The notes beneath the pieces were generated by a model. That model made no database searches and was not told where the DNA came from. It worked only from the letters and a program-made list of their open reading frames with translations. Both the position numbers and the translations under genes were made by a program. From Acetobacter persici JCM 25330 (GTDB lineage: Bacteria; Pseudomonadota; Alphaproteobacteria; Acetobacterales; Acetobacteraceae), in NCBI RefSeq assembly GCF_000613905.1, contig NZ_BAJW01000010.1:1-64000 (forward strand): DNA of 64,000 nt, read 5' to 3'. This document shows, in pieces, positions 21,843 to 32,191 of the stretch. Positions within the stretch are counted from its first letter, which is position 1. Each line of letters begins with the position of its first letter.

Positions 21843-23314
21843 ATGATGATCTCTTCTCCAGAAAACGTTTTTTCCCGTTTTGCCGAAAACTTGCAGGGCG
21901 GAGACGTTATTACCCGCCTGCGTGCAGACCTTATTGGCGATACGCTGACAATTCCCGGACCATTTGGCCCCAAAACGCTGGTCTACGCGGATTACGTTGC
22001 TTCTGGCCGGGCTCTGGGCCTTATTGAACAGACTGTGGCGACACAGGTTCTGCCTTACTATGCCAACAGCCATACGGAAGCATCCTTCTGCGGTCAGGTC
22101 ATGAACCGTATGCGGAATGAAGCCCGGAAGATTATTGCGCGCCTGTGTGGGGCGGAGCAGGGCTTTGCGACAATTTTTACCGGCAATGGCGCGACCGCAG
22201 GTCTCAACCGCCTTGTGCATCTGCTTGGGGTGCGGGATGCCGTACGCGCGGGGGCACGTCCCTTGTGCTGATTGGCCCGTATGAGCACCATTCCAACATT
22301 CTGCCCTGGCGGGAAAGTGGAGCGGAACTGATTGAAATTGCAGAAGCGCCGGAGGGTGGGCCGGATCTGGCACAACTGGAGGCGCATCTGGCCGCAGCCG
22401 CTCCGGACCGTTTGAAAATTGGCGCTTTTTCCAGTGCCTCCAATGTTACTGGCATTGTAACAGATACTGATTCTGTCACGCGGCTTCTTAAAAAATACGG
22501 TGCAAAATCTGTCTGGGATTATGCCGGAGGTGGGCCTTACCTGCCGATTGACATGAAAGCCGGGACAGATGCGGAAAAAGATGCCGTTGTTCTCTCCACG
22601 CATAAATTTATTGGCGGCCCCGGCGCGTCTGGCGTGCTGATTGTGCGGGAAGCGGCTGTGGCAACGCAGGAGCCAACGCTGCCCGGCGGTGGTACGGTGC
22701 GTTTTGTGTCCCCTTGGGGGCATGACTATTCAGCCAGCGTCATCGCACGGGAAGAAGCAGGCACGCCGGACGTTGTGGGGAATATCCGGGCGGCGCTGTG
22801 TTTTCTGGTCAAAGATGCGCTGGGTGCGGCATTTATGGCAGAGCGGAATCAGGCTTTGTATGAGCGGGCTTATGCGTGCTGGCATGCTAATCCGCATCTG
22901 GAACTTCTGGGGAATGCGCAGGCAAAACAGCATCTGCCGATCTTCTCATTCCGGGTGACAGATTCTGAGGGAAACAGGATTCATCATCAGCTTTTTACCC
23001 GGATGTTGTCAGACCTGTATGGTATTCAGGCGCGTGGCGGATGCGCCTGCGCCGGGCCGTATGCGCACCGGCTCCTTGCTCTGGGTGAGGCGGAATCCAT
23101 GCAGATGCATGAGGCCATCCGTGCGGGGCAGGAAGTAGAAAAGCCGGGTTGGGTACGGCTGAATTTCAGCGTGCTGATGGATGATAGCAAAGTTGATTAT
23201 ATTCTGAATGCGGTGAATGAACTCGCGGAAAATGCGGCATCTCTCGCACGGTCTTATGTGTGTGATGTTGCGACAGCCCGTTTCCGGTATCAGGAGCCGC
23301 TGGCTGCGGAATAA
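21843..23314 (+). CDS. Class V aminotransferase (cysteine-desulfurase-like), one frame break
   Basis: 490 aa after repair, PLP-dependent. The start is one of two adjacent ATGs at 21843/21846. Marks: LVYADYVASGRAL near residue 45, NSHTEASFCG, IFTGNGATAGLNRL, YEHHSNILPWRE (as in NifS/SufS relatives), and the PLP lysine in STHKFIGGPGASG. ARGGCACAGPYAHRL near residue 400 corresponds to the mobile cysteine loop. The G5 run at 22250-22254 needs a sixth G to join the halves. It resembles long desulfurase-like proteins rather than housekeeping SufS; substrate unknown. Confidence 0.87.
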
Positions 23315-23381
23315 GGTCTGAAAAGCGTCTCTATACAAGCAAAAGAGACACTGAATTTTCTGATATTGTTTGACGCAGTCC

Positions 23382-23422
23382 AAGCCACCCTGTTCCCATA
23401 TGGAAGCAGGGTGGCTTTTTTA
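23382..23422 (+). terminator. Terminator after the aminotransferase gene
   Basis: AAGCCACCCTG and CAGGGTGGCTT form an 11-bp perfect stem followed by a T-run, 70 bp past the stop. Confidence 0.93.
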
Positions 23423-23512
23423 ATGGAGAAGACCTGTTTTTTAAAAAGGTGACGCAGCCCCGGATTAACGGCAAAACGCCCTGAGCAATCAGAAGACTGT
23501 GGGGGTGGCAAG

Positions 23513-25188
23513 ATGCTGAAAAACCTGTTCAGAACATGGGGGCAGGGTGACCGGGCCAGTGCGGTGCGGGACACGCTGGCGGGGCTTTCTCTGGCCTGCA
23601 TGAATATCCCGCAGGTGCTGGGCTATGCCCGTATTGCAGGCATGCCTGCGGTTACCGGGCTGTATACGGTCCTGCTGCCACTGGTGGCGTTTGCAGGTTT
23701 CGGGTCCTCACGGCATCTGGTGGTGGCGGCAGATTCCGCAACCGCTGCTATTTTTTCCAGCGCGCTGGCGCGGATGGCTCCGCCCGGAAGCGCGCATTAC
23801 ATGGCGCTTGTCAGTATGGTTGCGTTACTCAGCGCCGGGTTCCTGCTGGTCGCGCGGCTGTTCAGGCTGGGTTTTCTGGCAGACTTTCTCTCCCGCACAG
23901 TGCTGGTCGGCTTTATGGCCGGGGTTGGCCTGCAGGTTGCCATTGCCATGACGTATGACATGCTGGGGCTGCACTCCACAGCGCATAATCCTTTTGTGCA
24001 ATGTCTCGATCTGCTGAAAAACTTACCGCATCTCGTTCCGTTAACGGCGGCCCTGTCCTGTGGCATGTGCCTGTTTTTATATGCGGGAGAAAAACTGGCA
24101 CCGCATAAGCCGCTGGCACTAGTGCTGGTTGTGGGGAGCATTTTTGCAAGCTGGGCACTGGGGCTGGAGGCGCGCGGGGTAGCGGTGGTTGGCCCGCTTT
24201 CTGGCGGTTTGCCGTCCCTGCATTTTCCGCAGGTCGGGTGGAATGATATTCTCAGTCTGCTGCCAGTCGCAACATCCTGCGTGTTTGTGATTATTGCGCA
24301 AAGTGCTGCAACATCCCGTATCTACGCTTATGAATTTCAGGAAAATACGGATGAAGATAAGGATATTCTGGGGCTGAGTGCCGCAAATGCCGTTGCCGCG
24401 CTCAGCGGTACCTTCACGGTTAATGGCAGCCCGACCCAGACCGCCATGGCCGTGCAGGCCGGGGCACGCAGCCAGAGAGCCCAACTGGTGTTTGCCTGTG
24501 TCACGCTGGGTGTTCTGCTGTTTCTCACAGCCCCGCTGCGCTATCTGCCGCGCTGCGTGCTGGGCGCTATTGTGTTCAATGTTGCCATGGGGATGATTGA
24601 TCTGCGTGCGCTATGGCGTATTCGGCAGGAAAGCCGGGGGAATTTGGACTGGCGCTGATTACGGCCGCCACAGTTGTCGGGATTGGGGTTGAGCAGGGGA
24701 TTCTGGTCGCTATCGCGCTCTCCCTGTTCCGGCATGTGCGGCATAGTTACGAGCCGCATACAATGGTTTTGCAGGAAGATGCGCATACAAAACTTCTGGA
24801 GGCCTCTCTTGTCAAAGCCGGGGTGGAGACGGAGCCGGGCCTGATTGTCTATCGCTTTTGTGCGGACCTGTTCTATGCAAACTGTAACCGCTTTGCGGAG
24901 GATCTCCGGCTTTTGATCAGTACAGCACCCATGCCTGTCCGGTGTGTGGTGGTGGATGCCAGCGCCATTACGGATATTGATTATTCTGCGGCCTGCCTGT
25001 TGCGCACGGTTTTGCAGGAATTACAGGCACGGTCAGTGCTGGTTGCGTTTGGGCGTGTTAATCCGTTTTTGCGGGCGGACATGGAACGCCACCGGATTAC
25101 TGAAGTTCTGGGTGAGGGAAATATCTACGCGCAGCTTCACACAGCAGTTGCTGCTGCCCGCTCTCATGCCGCGTGCGAAGCAGCATGA
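23513..25188 (+). CDS. SulP-family anion transporter with STAS domain (one frame break)
   Basis: 558 aa after repair. The membrane domain starts GQGDRASAVRDTLAGLSLACMNIPQVLGYARIAGMPAVTGLYT, the SulP N-terminal signature, and contains many helices plus NGSPTQTAMAVQAGARSQ. The C-terminal STAS domain includes VIYRF-like GLIVYRFCADLFYANC and VVVDASAITDIDYSA. Family members carry sulfate, bicarbonate or dicarboxylates; specificity is unknown. The G5 run at 24636-24640 needs a sixth G. The gene is convergent with the cyd operon. Confidence 0.9.
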
Positions 25189-25369
25189 GAGCAGAAGCTT
25201 GTGAGGCTTTTTGTCAGAACAGGCCAGAAGCTGAAGCGTGCGCTCCGCTGGTAAGCCATGTGTATAAAATACCATAAAAACACAACAGGAAAACAAATTT
25301 ATTTATAAAAATATTATAAATAAAAAAGAGATTTTAAAATTATTTTTTTGGAATTAGGTGGGAACCTGC

Positions 25370-25402
25370 AAAAAACCCCACGCCAGAAAACCGGCGTGAG
25401 GT
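25370..25402 (-). terminator. Terminator of the cyd operon
   Basis: On the minus strand CCTCACGCC, a short loop and GGCGTGGGG are followed by TTTTTT, 28 bp past the last small gene. An AT-rich gene-free stretch (25255-25365) lies beyond. Confidence 0.9.
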
Positions 25403-25430
25403 CACATCGTTTGCTTTATTCTGAAGAGAG

Positions 25431-25529
25431 TTACGGGAAGAACTTACGCACGACCCGATAGGCAATAAGATAAAGCAGAAGGTAGAATGCAGGAATAAAC
25501 AGAATAATCCCTTCAAGATCCCCTAACAT
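25431..25529 (-). CDS. 32-aa single-helix membrane protein at the end of the cyd operon
   Basis: MLGDLEGIILFIPAFYLLLY is followed by LIAYRVVRKFFP and a TAA. One hydrophobic helix (about residues 7-24) ends in a basic tail (R25, R28, K29), so the N-terminus probably faces the periplasm. The ribosome binding site AGGAGG lies eight bases before the ATG, inside the last codons of the CydX-like gene, and the start follows that gene's stop by three bases. This tight coupling argues for a real gene. Position suggests an accessory cytochrome bd subunit comparable to the small CydH/CydY of E. coli, but there is no recognisable homology. Confidence 0.75.
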   Translation of the reverse strand: MLGDLEGIILFIPAFYLLLYLIAYRVVRKFFP

Positions 25530-25532
25530 AGC

Positions 25533-25736
25533 TCACACCTCCTGATCGGAAGAAGAATTGATCGTGCCATCCTGCTGGGCATCCAGCAGAATGGCTCCGG
25601 CACCCGAGATCAGAATGATCATGATGGTGCCAATCACCCAGGCAAAGTACCAGGGGCCCTGATCCCCCACAAAAACGGCAAACAGCAGGGAGACGACCAG
25701 AACAGCGGCCAGACCGGCCAAACGTAGAAGTTGCAT
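25533..25736 (-). CDS. CydX-like cytochrome bd small subunit with an extra N-terminal helix
   Basis: 67 aa. Residues 28-41 (PWYFAWVIGTIMII) match the defining start of E. coli CydX (MWYFAWILGTLL), followed by a polar C-terminal tail (LLDAQQDGTINSSSDQEV). Unlike classical CydX, which begins at that Trp, this protein has an additional hydrophobic helix (residues 4-23). CydX stabilises the haem centres of CydAB. It sits 14 bp after cydB with GAGGG upstream of its ATG. The CydX assignment rests on the short motif and the operon position. Confidence 0.82.
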   Translation of the reverse strand: MQLLRLAGLAAVLVVSLLFAVFVGDQGPWYFAWVIGTIMIILISGAGAILLDAQQDGTINSSSDQEV

Positions 25737-25750
25737 GGTAAAATTCCCTC

Positions 25751-26888
25751 TCAGTAGCTGTGACTATCGTTAACGATGTCTGCCGTATGCACCTTGCCGC
25801 GCATGACATAATAGCACCATGAGGTGTAGCAGAGGATGATGGGCACAAAGATGAGTGCCACCACCAGCATACAAGTCAGGCCATAGGCGCTGGCAGAGCT
25901 GTTCCAGACTGTCAGGCTCTGGTCCGGCGTTGTGGTGGAGGGCATGAAGAACGGGAACATGGCAGCGGCAACAGTGCCGATGGTGCCAATCCATGAGCCA
26001 AGCCCGGTCCACCATGCCAGAATGGCTTTATGCATACGGACAGCCAGCGTTCCGCCAATCATGCCTGCCAGACCCAGCAGTGCAGAAGCCACAGAACCGG
26101 ATGGGCTGCAAAATTATGCAGCCAGCCACCTGCAACCATAGCGACGTGCTGGCCATGCAGAGGGGATGCTGGCATGGCCGGGTTGACCGGCGCGGTAAAG
26201 ACAAACCCCTGCATGCGGGAGATAAAGACACCGCCGATCAGGAACAGCGCTGCTGCGGCCAGACCGCCGCGCAGGGCGTAGCGGCGGGCGCGGTCATAAA
26301 TCGGGTTTTCTGCCCGCAGCATCAGCATGACACCCCCCTGATACACGCTGAGGGCTACAGACATCAGGCCACAGACAATGGCAAAGGGGTTGAGCAGGTA
26401 AGAGAAAAAGGAACTGTCCTGATAATACTGCCCGGTCCAGCCAAAGTGGAAACCAACGCCGTGGAGGATGTTCCCAAAGGCTGCTCCGTAGATAAACATG
26501 GGTAGAAAGCCGGAAATCAGAAAAACCCAGTCCCAGCTTGCGCGCCACAGATGGAGTCCGCCTTTGAGCGATATTCAAAAGCTACGGGCCGCAGGATCAT
26601 GCTGAACAGCAGCAGGATCATCACCACGTAAAATACGGAAAAGGATGTGGCATACAGGGTCGGGAAAGCCGCAAAAATCGCTCCGCCACCCAGAATGAAC
26701 CATACCTGATTTCCGTCCCAGTGCGGGCCGATAATGTTGAGCGCGGTGCGGCGCTCCCCATCATTGCGGCCCACAAAGCGCAGCAGGGTGCCTACACCCA
26801 TATCCATGCCGACCATCAGGCCAAGGCCGATCAGCAGCACGCACAGCAGAGCCGCCCAGACCAGTTTAAGAAGTGCATAAAGTTCCAT
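25751..26888 (-). CDS. cydB: Cytochrome bd ubiquinol oxidase subunit II (two frame breaks)
   Basis: 379 aa after repair. It starts MELYALLKLVWAALLCVLLIGLGLMVGMDMGVGTL and contains IGPHWDGNQVWFILGGGAIFAAFP, a CydB hallmark, then FEYRSK and a series of membrane helices. Frames change near 26555 (one C missing after CTCC) and near 26100 (one base missing in CATCCGG). All three pieces follow the CydB order without overlap. Partner of CydA, 27 bp downstream of it. Confidence 0.93.
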
Positions 26889-26915
26889 GTCAGGACCTTT
26901 CTTTTAACAGAAGCA

Positions 26916-28532
26916 TCAGTGGCCAGACACGTGGGCTGTGCCAGTGCCTGCATAGTGTGGCGCATAAGAGTCCGCACCATGTGGGGCGTCATGAGCCTCA
27001 GGGCCAAGTCGGGCGAATTTGAACATCAGATACAGTTCCGCCGCGATGAAGATGCTGTAGAGCAGCGCAAAGCCAGCCAGAGAAAAGACCATGTAGGAGG
27101 TGCTGTGCGTGGAGGCGGACAGGAAGGTCGGCAGCGTATTGAACACGGTCCAGGGCTGACGGCCTGCTTCAGCGGTAATCCACCCGAATTCCGTTGCCAG
27201 AATGGGGAGCGGAATGGACCACATGCAGGCTTTAAGAATGAGTTTATTACGCTCCAGCCTGTTCTTGAGGCTGAGGTAAGCGGAAATGGCGAACAGCGCG
27301 AAGAAATAGAGCGCAAGAAACACCATGATACGGAAAGACCAGAAGGTTACAAACACATTCGGGAGAATGTCAGGTTTTGTCTCGGTAATAACATTCTGGA
27401 GGGCGTCCGCCGGGATAGCGGTTACGTCCTGATTGGGGGCGTGGCGTGTTGCCAGAAAGCCAAAGCCGAGGTCGGCTTCATGCGCTTTAAACTGGTCCAG
27501 ATCAGCCTGCTGGTGCGTTTCCTGATACCGGTGCAGAGCCGCCACGGCGGTAATGCCGGATTCAATGCGCGGAGCCGCGGCGTCTTCCAGTTCATGCATG
27601 CCCATAATGGGTGTATTGAAATCATGCGTGATAAGGGGTGTCAGAACAAACGGAACACCGATTTCAAAGTGGTTTTCCTGTCTGGCATCGTCAGGTAGGG
27701 CCGTCAGAATCCAGGGTTCATAGGGTGGTTTGCTGGTGTGCCACAGGCCTTCAATCGCAGCGATCTTGGTGGGCTGTTCCATATAGTCTTCCCGGCCCAG
27801 AACATCGCCCAGCGTAATGACGGCAACCGTGGAGATGATGCCAAACAGGGCGGCCATGCGGAAGGACCGGGCCGCAAACTGACGGTGCTGGCCACGCAGC
27901 AGATAAAATGCGCTGACACCCATTACGAGGAGTGCCGCGGAAATATAGCCTGCAACCGAGGTATGGACGAACTTGGCCTGTGCATCCGGACTGAAAATCA
28001 GCTTAACAAAGCTGTCAAATTCCAGACGCATCGTATCCGGGTCAAAATGTGCGCCGTGCGGGACGTTCATCCCGGCATTGGCAATCAGAATCCACAGGGC
28101 CGACAGGTTGGAGCCCAGCGCTACAAGATAGGTAACAGCCAGATGCGCCTGTTTGCTCAGGCGGTCCCAGCCAAAAAACATAAGCCCAACAAAGGTCGAT
28201 TCCATAAAAAAGGCCATCAGACCTTCAATGGCCAGCGGCGTGCCGAACATATCCCCAAAAAAGCGGGAATACATGGACCAGTTGGTGCCGAACTCAAATT
28301 CCATGGTGATGCCGGTCGCAACACCAAGGGCAAAGTTGATGCCAAAGAGCTTGCCCCAGAACATGGCCATGTCTTTGTAAATTTTTCTGCCGGTGACGAC
28401 ATACACCGTCTCCATGGCAGCCAGCATGAATGTCAGACCCAGCGTGAGGGGCACAAACATGAAGTGGTAGAGGGCTGTCAGCGCGAACTGAAAGCGTGAG
28501 AGATCAACAACGGTCGGGTTGATCATATCCAT
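26916..28532 (-). CDS. cydA: Cytochrome bd ubiquinol oxidase subunit I
   Basis: 538 aa, intact. Haem ligands are recognisable: the N-terminal His in ALYHFMFVPLTLG, the His in KFVHTSVAGY, and the Met in WSFRIMVF. GRQPW lies in the quinol/haem d region near residue 450. The periplasmic Q-loop is long (about 120 residues, ending ATRHAPNQDV before the Met helix), as in E. coli bd-I and unlike the short-loop cyanide-insensitive oxidases common in acetic acid bacteria. Such bd oxidases are known to keep working in sulfide and nitric oxide. It lies downstream of cydDC. Confidence 0.95.
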   Translation of the reverse strand: MDMINPTVVDLSRFQFALTALYHFMFVPLTLGLTFMLAAMETVYVVTGRKIYKDMAMFWGKLFGINFALGVATGITMEFEFGTNWSMYSRFFGDMFGTPLAIEGLMAFFMESTFVGLMFFGWDRLSKQAHLAVTYLVALGSNLSALWILIANAGMNVPHGAHFDPDTMRLEFDSFVKLIFSPDAQAKFVHTSVAGYISAALLVMGVSAFYLLRGQHRQFAARSFRMAALFGIISTVAVITLGDVLGREDYMEQPTKIAAIEGLWHTSKPPYEPWILTALPDDARQENHFEIGVPFVLTPLITHDFNTPIMGMHELEDAAAPRIESGITAVAALHRYQETHQQADLDQFKAHEADLGFGFLATRHAPNQDVTAIPADALQNVITETKPDILPNVFVTFWSFRIMVFLALYFFALFAISAYLSLKNRLERNKLILKACMWSIPLPILATEFGWITAEAGRQPWTVFNTLPTFLSASTHSTSYMVFSLAGFALLYSIFIAAELYLMFKFARLGPEAHDAPHGADSYAPHYAGTGTAHVSGH

Positions 28533-28588
28533 TTTAAAAATCCTTTATCATAGGCACTCTTAAGCGGGGGATTTTCAGGATTATCGTC

Positions 28589-30278
28589 TCATGGCACCTC
28601 CTCCGCCGGGCAGATCTGGCCGCCTGCCAGCGTGAGTGTCCGGTCCATAAACGGGATCAGGCTACGCCGATGCGTGATGCACAGAATCGTGGCATCTGGC
28701 CTTGCGGAAATAAGGCTCTGCATCAGGCTGTATTCGGTTTTCTGGTCCAGCCCTTCAGTGGGCTCATCCAGAATGAGCCAGGGGGTGTTGCGCAGTAGCG
28801 CCTGTGCCAGCACAAGCCGTCTGGCCTGCCCGCCGGAAAGGGCAAGCCCTTCATCCCCGATCAGTGTGTCCAGCCGTTGGGGGCGTGCTGCACAAAGGCG
28901 TCCAGTTGCACAATGCGCAGGGCGTCATGGAGGCGTGTATCATCGGCCATCGGGGCCGCCAGCAGAAGTGTGTCCCGAATGGTGCCGTTGAACAGATGGA
29001 AGTCTTGCTGTGCAACACTTATAGTTTTTGCAAGATCTTCCGTGGAGAATGCCCGCAGATCCTGCCCGCCGAGCGTAATGTCCCCCTCCTGATATGGGTA
29101 AAACCGGCTCAGGAGCTGATCAGGCTGCTTTTTCCAACCCCGGAAGCGCCGATAAGCGCCACCCGTTCTCCTTGCCGGATGCGCAGGCTGGCATGATGCA
29201 GAACCGGGTTCGGGCTATCCGGATACCGGAAGGAGACATCATGCAGACTCAGGTCCAGCGGCGCATGCAGCGCAGGGGGCGGCGTGACGGGAGCAGGCAC
29301 ACAAGGCGGTGCATGACATGCGGCTTGCAGGCGTTCCGCAGCTATCCGGGCGCGGGTGTAAGCCTGACATGCGGCAGGTAAGGGCTGGGCGACATCAAAA
29401 GCAGCCAGACATCCCAGAGCGAGCATCGGGATTTCCGGTGCGGAGAGGATGTTCTGATGGAATGCCTGCATAGCCAGAAAAACGACGCAGAGTGTGGTGA
29501 GCAAGCCAATAAGCGTGATCAGGCTGCGCGCACCACTTTCCAGTGTTGCAAGAGAGCGTTCTGTCTGCTGGAGGCTTTTCTGCTGTGTCTCCAGCGCCAG
29601 AAGGCGGGACCCGCTGGCACCGAGAGTCAGATATTCCCCTAACCCCGTCAGCGTGTCTGCCAGATCGGCCTGAAAAGCGCCGCGTTGTGTTGCGAGCGTA
29701 CGCAGGTAGGGGGCAGATAACAGACCAACGCTTACAGGCAGCAGTAGGCAGCAAACCAGCATACCCAGAGCCAGAACGTAACCTGCCTCTTTGAGAAAAA
29801 TTCCGAAAATGAAAGCAAAAACCAGCCCGCACAGGAGCGCCCGCGCAAACGGAATAAATGTGTCTGTATAGGACTGGCCGACGCGATCTGTATCCGACAC
29901 AAAGCGGGAGAGCAGATCGCCCCCGCGTTTATCGGTCAGTCCAGCAGGAGCCTGCGGTGCGAGCTTTGTATAGGTCCAGACCCGCAGGCGGCCTGTCAGG
30001 CGCAGGCTGGCGTCATGTGTAACCAGCCGTTCGAGATAGCGTGTGATAATTCGGAGCGTCGCAAAGAAGCGCACACCTGTTGCAGGCAGCATCATGTTGA
30101 AGGCCTGCTGTGCGGCCAGCCCCGCGGCTCCCGCGCAGGCAGCTCCGGCCAGAAGCCAGCCGGACAGGAACAGCAGCCCGAAATTGGCCAGAGCAGCCAC
30201 GCAGGCCAGCGCCAGACCAAGCAGGACAGGCCCACGCAGAGCGCGTGTGAAAAGGCCTGAGAAGGTCAGCATGGTCAT
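28589..30278 (-). CDS. cydC: Cysteine/glutathione ABC exporter subunit CydC (two frame breaks)
   Basis: 563 aa after repair. It has an N-terminal six-helix membrane domain, Walker A GASGVGKSS, signature ALSGGQARRLVLAQALLRN and Walker B WLILDEPTEGLD. With CydD it exports glutathione or cysteine to the periplasm and is required for cytochrome bd assembly. Frame breaks: near 29115 (AGCTCC, one C missing, restoring SLISLLSRFYPYQEGD) and in the run at 28879-28883 (one C missing, restoring APQRLDTLIGDEG). The ATG overlaps the cydD stop by four bases. Confidence 0.92.
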
Positions 30279-31972
30279 GCGCAGGCCCTCTGATATGTAA
30301 AGAGACTTTCTCCATGATTCTGGCTGAGATTCAGGCGCTGGTCAGCCAGTGCCGTCATGGCGGCATGATGGGTGGCAACAAGAACAATCCGGTCGGCGGC
30401 GCAACGACGGATGGCCTGTGCCACACGCAAGGCGCTTTCCGGGTCCAGATCGGATGTGGGCTCATCCAGACACAAAATATCCGGATTGCGCAGCAGGGCG
30501 CGGGCCAGAGCCAGCCGTTTGATCTGGCCGCCGGAGAGGCATGCGCCTCTTTCCCCTACAGATGTTTCAAAACCCTCTGGTAGAGCCAGAATAAAATCTA
30601 GAGCGTCGGCCTGCTGCGCCGCAGCGCGGAGTTCGGCTTCTGTTGCGTCTGGTTTTGCAAGGCGCAGAGTGTCCGCAATGCTGCCCAGTGCCATAACCGG
30701 ACGCTGAGGAACCCAGGCGATGTGGTTTTGCCAGCCTTCAACAGACGCGCCTGTTGCATCATATGCGCGGATCTCACCGGACATCGGCTGTAAAAAACCG
30801 AGAACAAGACGCAGAAAGGTTGTTTTTCCCGCGCCACTTTCTCCGGTTATGGCGGTGAGTGTGCCACGGTTTAACGTGCAGGAGAGATCCTGCAACGCCG
30901 GGGGCGTCCCATCATACCCCGCGCTCAGCCCGGAACAGACTATTTGCTCTATGTGGCGTGTAGTGTTGGTGTTCGGCTGGTCTGCTCTGTTGGCTATAGC
31001 CATTTCCGGTAAAGCAAATACATCAGCCAGTCGGGTTGCGGCGGCTGTTGCGTTCTGGCGGGCATGATAGCTGGCGGAAAAAGCCCGAAGCGGCATGAAA
31101 TATTCCGGTGCCAGCAGCAGAACGAGAAAGGCTGAGCGGAAGTCGGCCGTGCCGGAGAGCAGTCTGGCCCCGAACACTACGGCCACGAGGGCAATGGACA
31201 GGCTGGAGAAAAATTCCAGAACGGCAGACGTCAGGAAAGCAACTTTCATGACAGACAGGGTGCTGGCCCGGTGTGCTTCCGTGGCGGCTGCCATCCGGGC
31301 GATGCTGGCCTGCGTCTGTCCCAGCAGGCGCAGAGTGGGCAGGCCGCGCAGGGAATCCAGAAAGCTGGAGCCGAGCACAACAAGCTGCATCCATTGCCGG
31401 TCCATGATGTTCTGGGCGCTGTACCCGACCAGCGCCATAAAAACCGGGATCAGCGGGCCTGTGCAGACCAGAATTACAAAACTCCAGCCATCCAGATGAA
31501 ACACTACGCCAAGAATGAGCACCGGCAGCACGACCATCATGGCTGCGCGGGGAATATACTGGGCAAAATAGGGTTCCAGCGCATCCACCCCTTCCGTCAG
31601 GGTGGTGAGAATGCGGCCAGCGGGGAGCGCTGTAGCCCCGACCGGCCCAGCCCGGAACAGATGGCGCAGGGCGTCCTGCCGCACCTGTGCTGCAATCCGT
31701 AATCCTGCTTCAAGCCCGGCTCTGTCCGCCAGTCCTTGCAGAATCAGGCTGCTGCTCAGCGCGGCGATGAGCAGGAAGAGCGTGTGCTGCTCTGTGGCAA
31801 AGGACGCGCCGTGGAAGGTCAGAGCATCAATCAGGCCCGCCAGCAGCGTGAGGTGGAGCACAAACAGGACCGCCGCCATACCGCCCAGCATCACGCTGCC
31901 AGCCAGCCAGCCTTTGGCCCGCCGGGCCATGCCAGCGGTCTGCCAGTCGTTGTTGGAAGAGTGAGCGTGCAT
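30275..31972 (-). CDS. cydD: Cysteine/glutathione ABC exporter subunit CydD
   Basis: 565 aa, intact and the first gene of cydDCAB. It has membrane helices over residues 25-300, Walker A TGESGAGKTT near residue 385, signature ACLSGGQIKRLALARALLRN, and Walker B ILCLDEPTSDLDP. The CydD-type GRILTTLTEGVDALEPYFAQYIP block near residue 115 distinguishes it from general lipid exporters. The stop overlaps the cydC start (ATGA). Confidence 0.94.
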   Translation of the reverse strand: MHAHSSNNDWQTAGMARRAKGWLAGSVMLGGMAAVLFVLHLTLLAGLIDALTFHGASFATEQHTLFLLIAALSSSLILQGLADRAGLEAGLRIAAQVRQDALRHLFRAGPVGATALPAGRILTTLTEGVDALEPYFAQYIPRAAMMVVLPVLILGVVFHLDGWSFVILVCTGPLIPVFMALVGYSAQNIMDRQWMQLVVLGSSFLDSLRGLPTLRLLGQTQASIARMAAATEAHRASTLSVMKVAFLTSAVLEFFSSLSIALVAVVFGARLLSGTADFRSAFLVLLLAPEYFMPLRAFSASYHARQNATAAATRLADVFALPEMAIANRADQPNTNTTRHIEQIVCSGLSAGYDGTPPALQDLSCTLNRGTLTAITGESGAGKTTFLRLVLGFLQPMSGEIRAYDATGASVEGWQNHIAWVPQRPVMALGSIADTLRLAKPDATEAELRAAAQQADALDFILALPEGFETSVGERGACLSGGQIKRLALARALLRNPDILCLDEPTSDLDPESALRVAQAIRRCAADRIVLVATHHAAMTALADQRLNLSQNHGESLFTYQRACA

Positions 31973-32014
31973 GAAGGGGTGCCTGCCTGCGGAGGAGCGT
32001 CATGAAGAAATACA

Positions 32015-32033
32015 CTTTCATAATTAATGAAAG
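32015..32033. promoter_or_regulatory. Palindromic operator upstream of cydD
   Basis: CTTTCAT-N5-ATGAAAG is a perfect 7-bp inverted repeat just downstream of the predicted cydD -10 box, so a bound protein would block initiation. The same TTTCAT-N5 design, with one mismatch, occurs in the blh/peroxiredoxin promoter at 34004-34020. A further ATGAAA half-site lies at 32050-32055. Confidence 0.7.
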
Positions 32034-32040
32034 CAATATT

Positions 32041-32069
32041 AAAATATTTATGAAACTATTTTCCGTCAA
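32041..32069 (-). promoter_or_regulatory. Predicted sigma70 promoter of cydDCAB
   Basis: On the minus strand TTGACG (32064-32069), a 17-bp spacer and TATTTT (32041-32046). The stretch CTTGACG-N-AA-N-AT-N-GTTTC is almost the same as in the blh promoter, with the half-site 8 bases from the -35 in both. Confidence 0.65.
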
Positions 32070-32104
32070 GGGTACGGCGGTGCGCGCGCAGTGCAGGGCT
32101 GCCG

Positions 32105-32138
32105 CGAAAAAACAAAAACGGGGCCGTTAAGGCCCCGT
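32105..32138 (-). terminator. Terminator of blh-tauE
   Basis: On the minus strand ACGGGGCC, loop, GGCCCCGT followed by TTTTGTTTTTT. It separates tauE from the cyd promoter. Confidence 0.88.
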
Positions 32139-32191
32139 CCCAGTCTTCAGCAGGAAGACGATATTTAATTTATTGGGTTAAGTATCCGCCG

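Noticed and set aside
26721-28499. Long plus-strand ORFs opposite cydAB
   Set aside because: They are antisense shadows of high-GC coding DNA with His/Gln/Arg-rich sequence and no domain.
26916-28532. Cyanide-insensitive oxidase (CioA) as the identity of the bd subunit
   Set aside because: The Q-loop is long as in E. coli bd-I, and the operon has cydDC and a CydX-like gene.
32041-32069. FNR/ANR-type oxygen box (TTGAT-N4-ATCAA) upstream of cydD
   Set aside because: No such palindrome is present; only the TTTCAT-N5-ATGAAA repeat was found.
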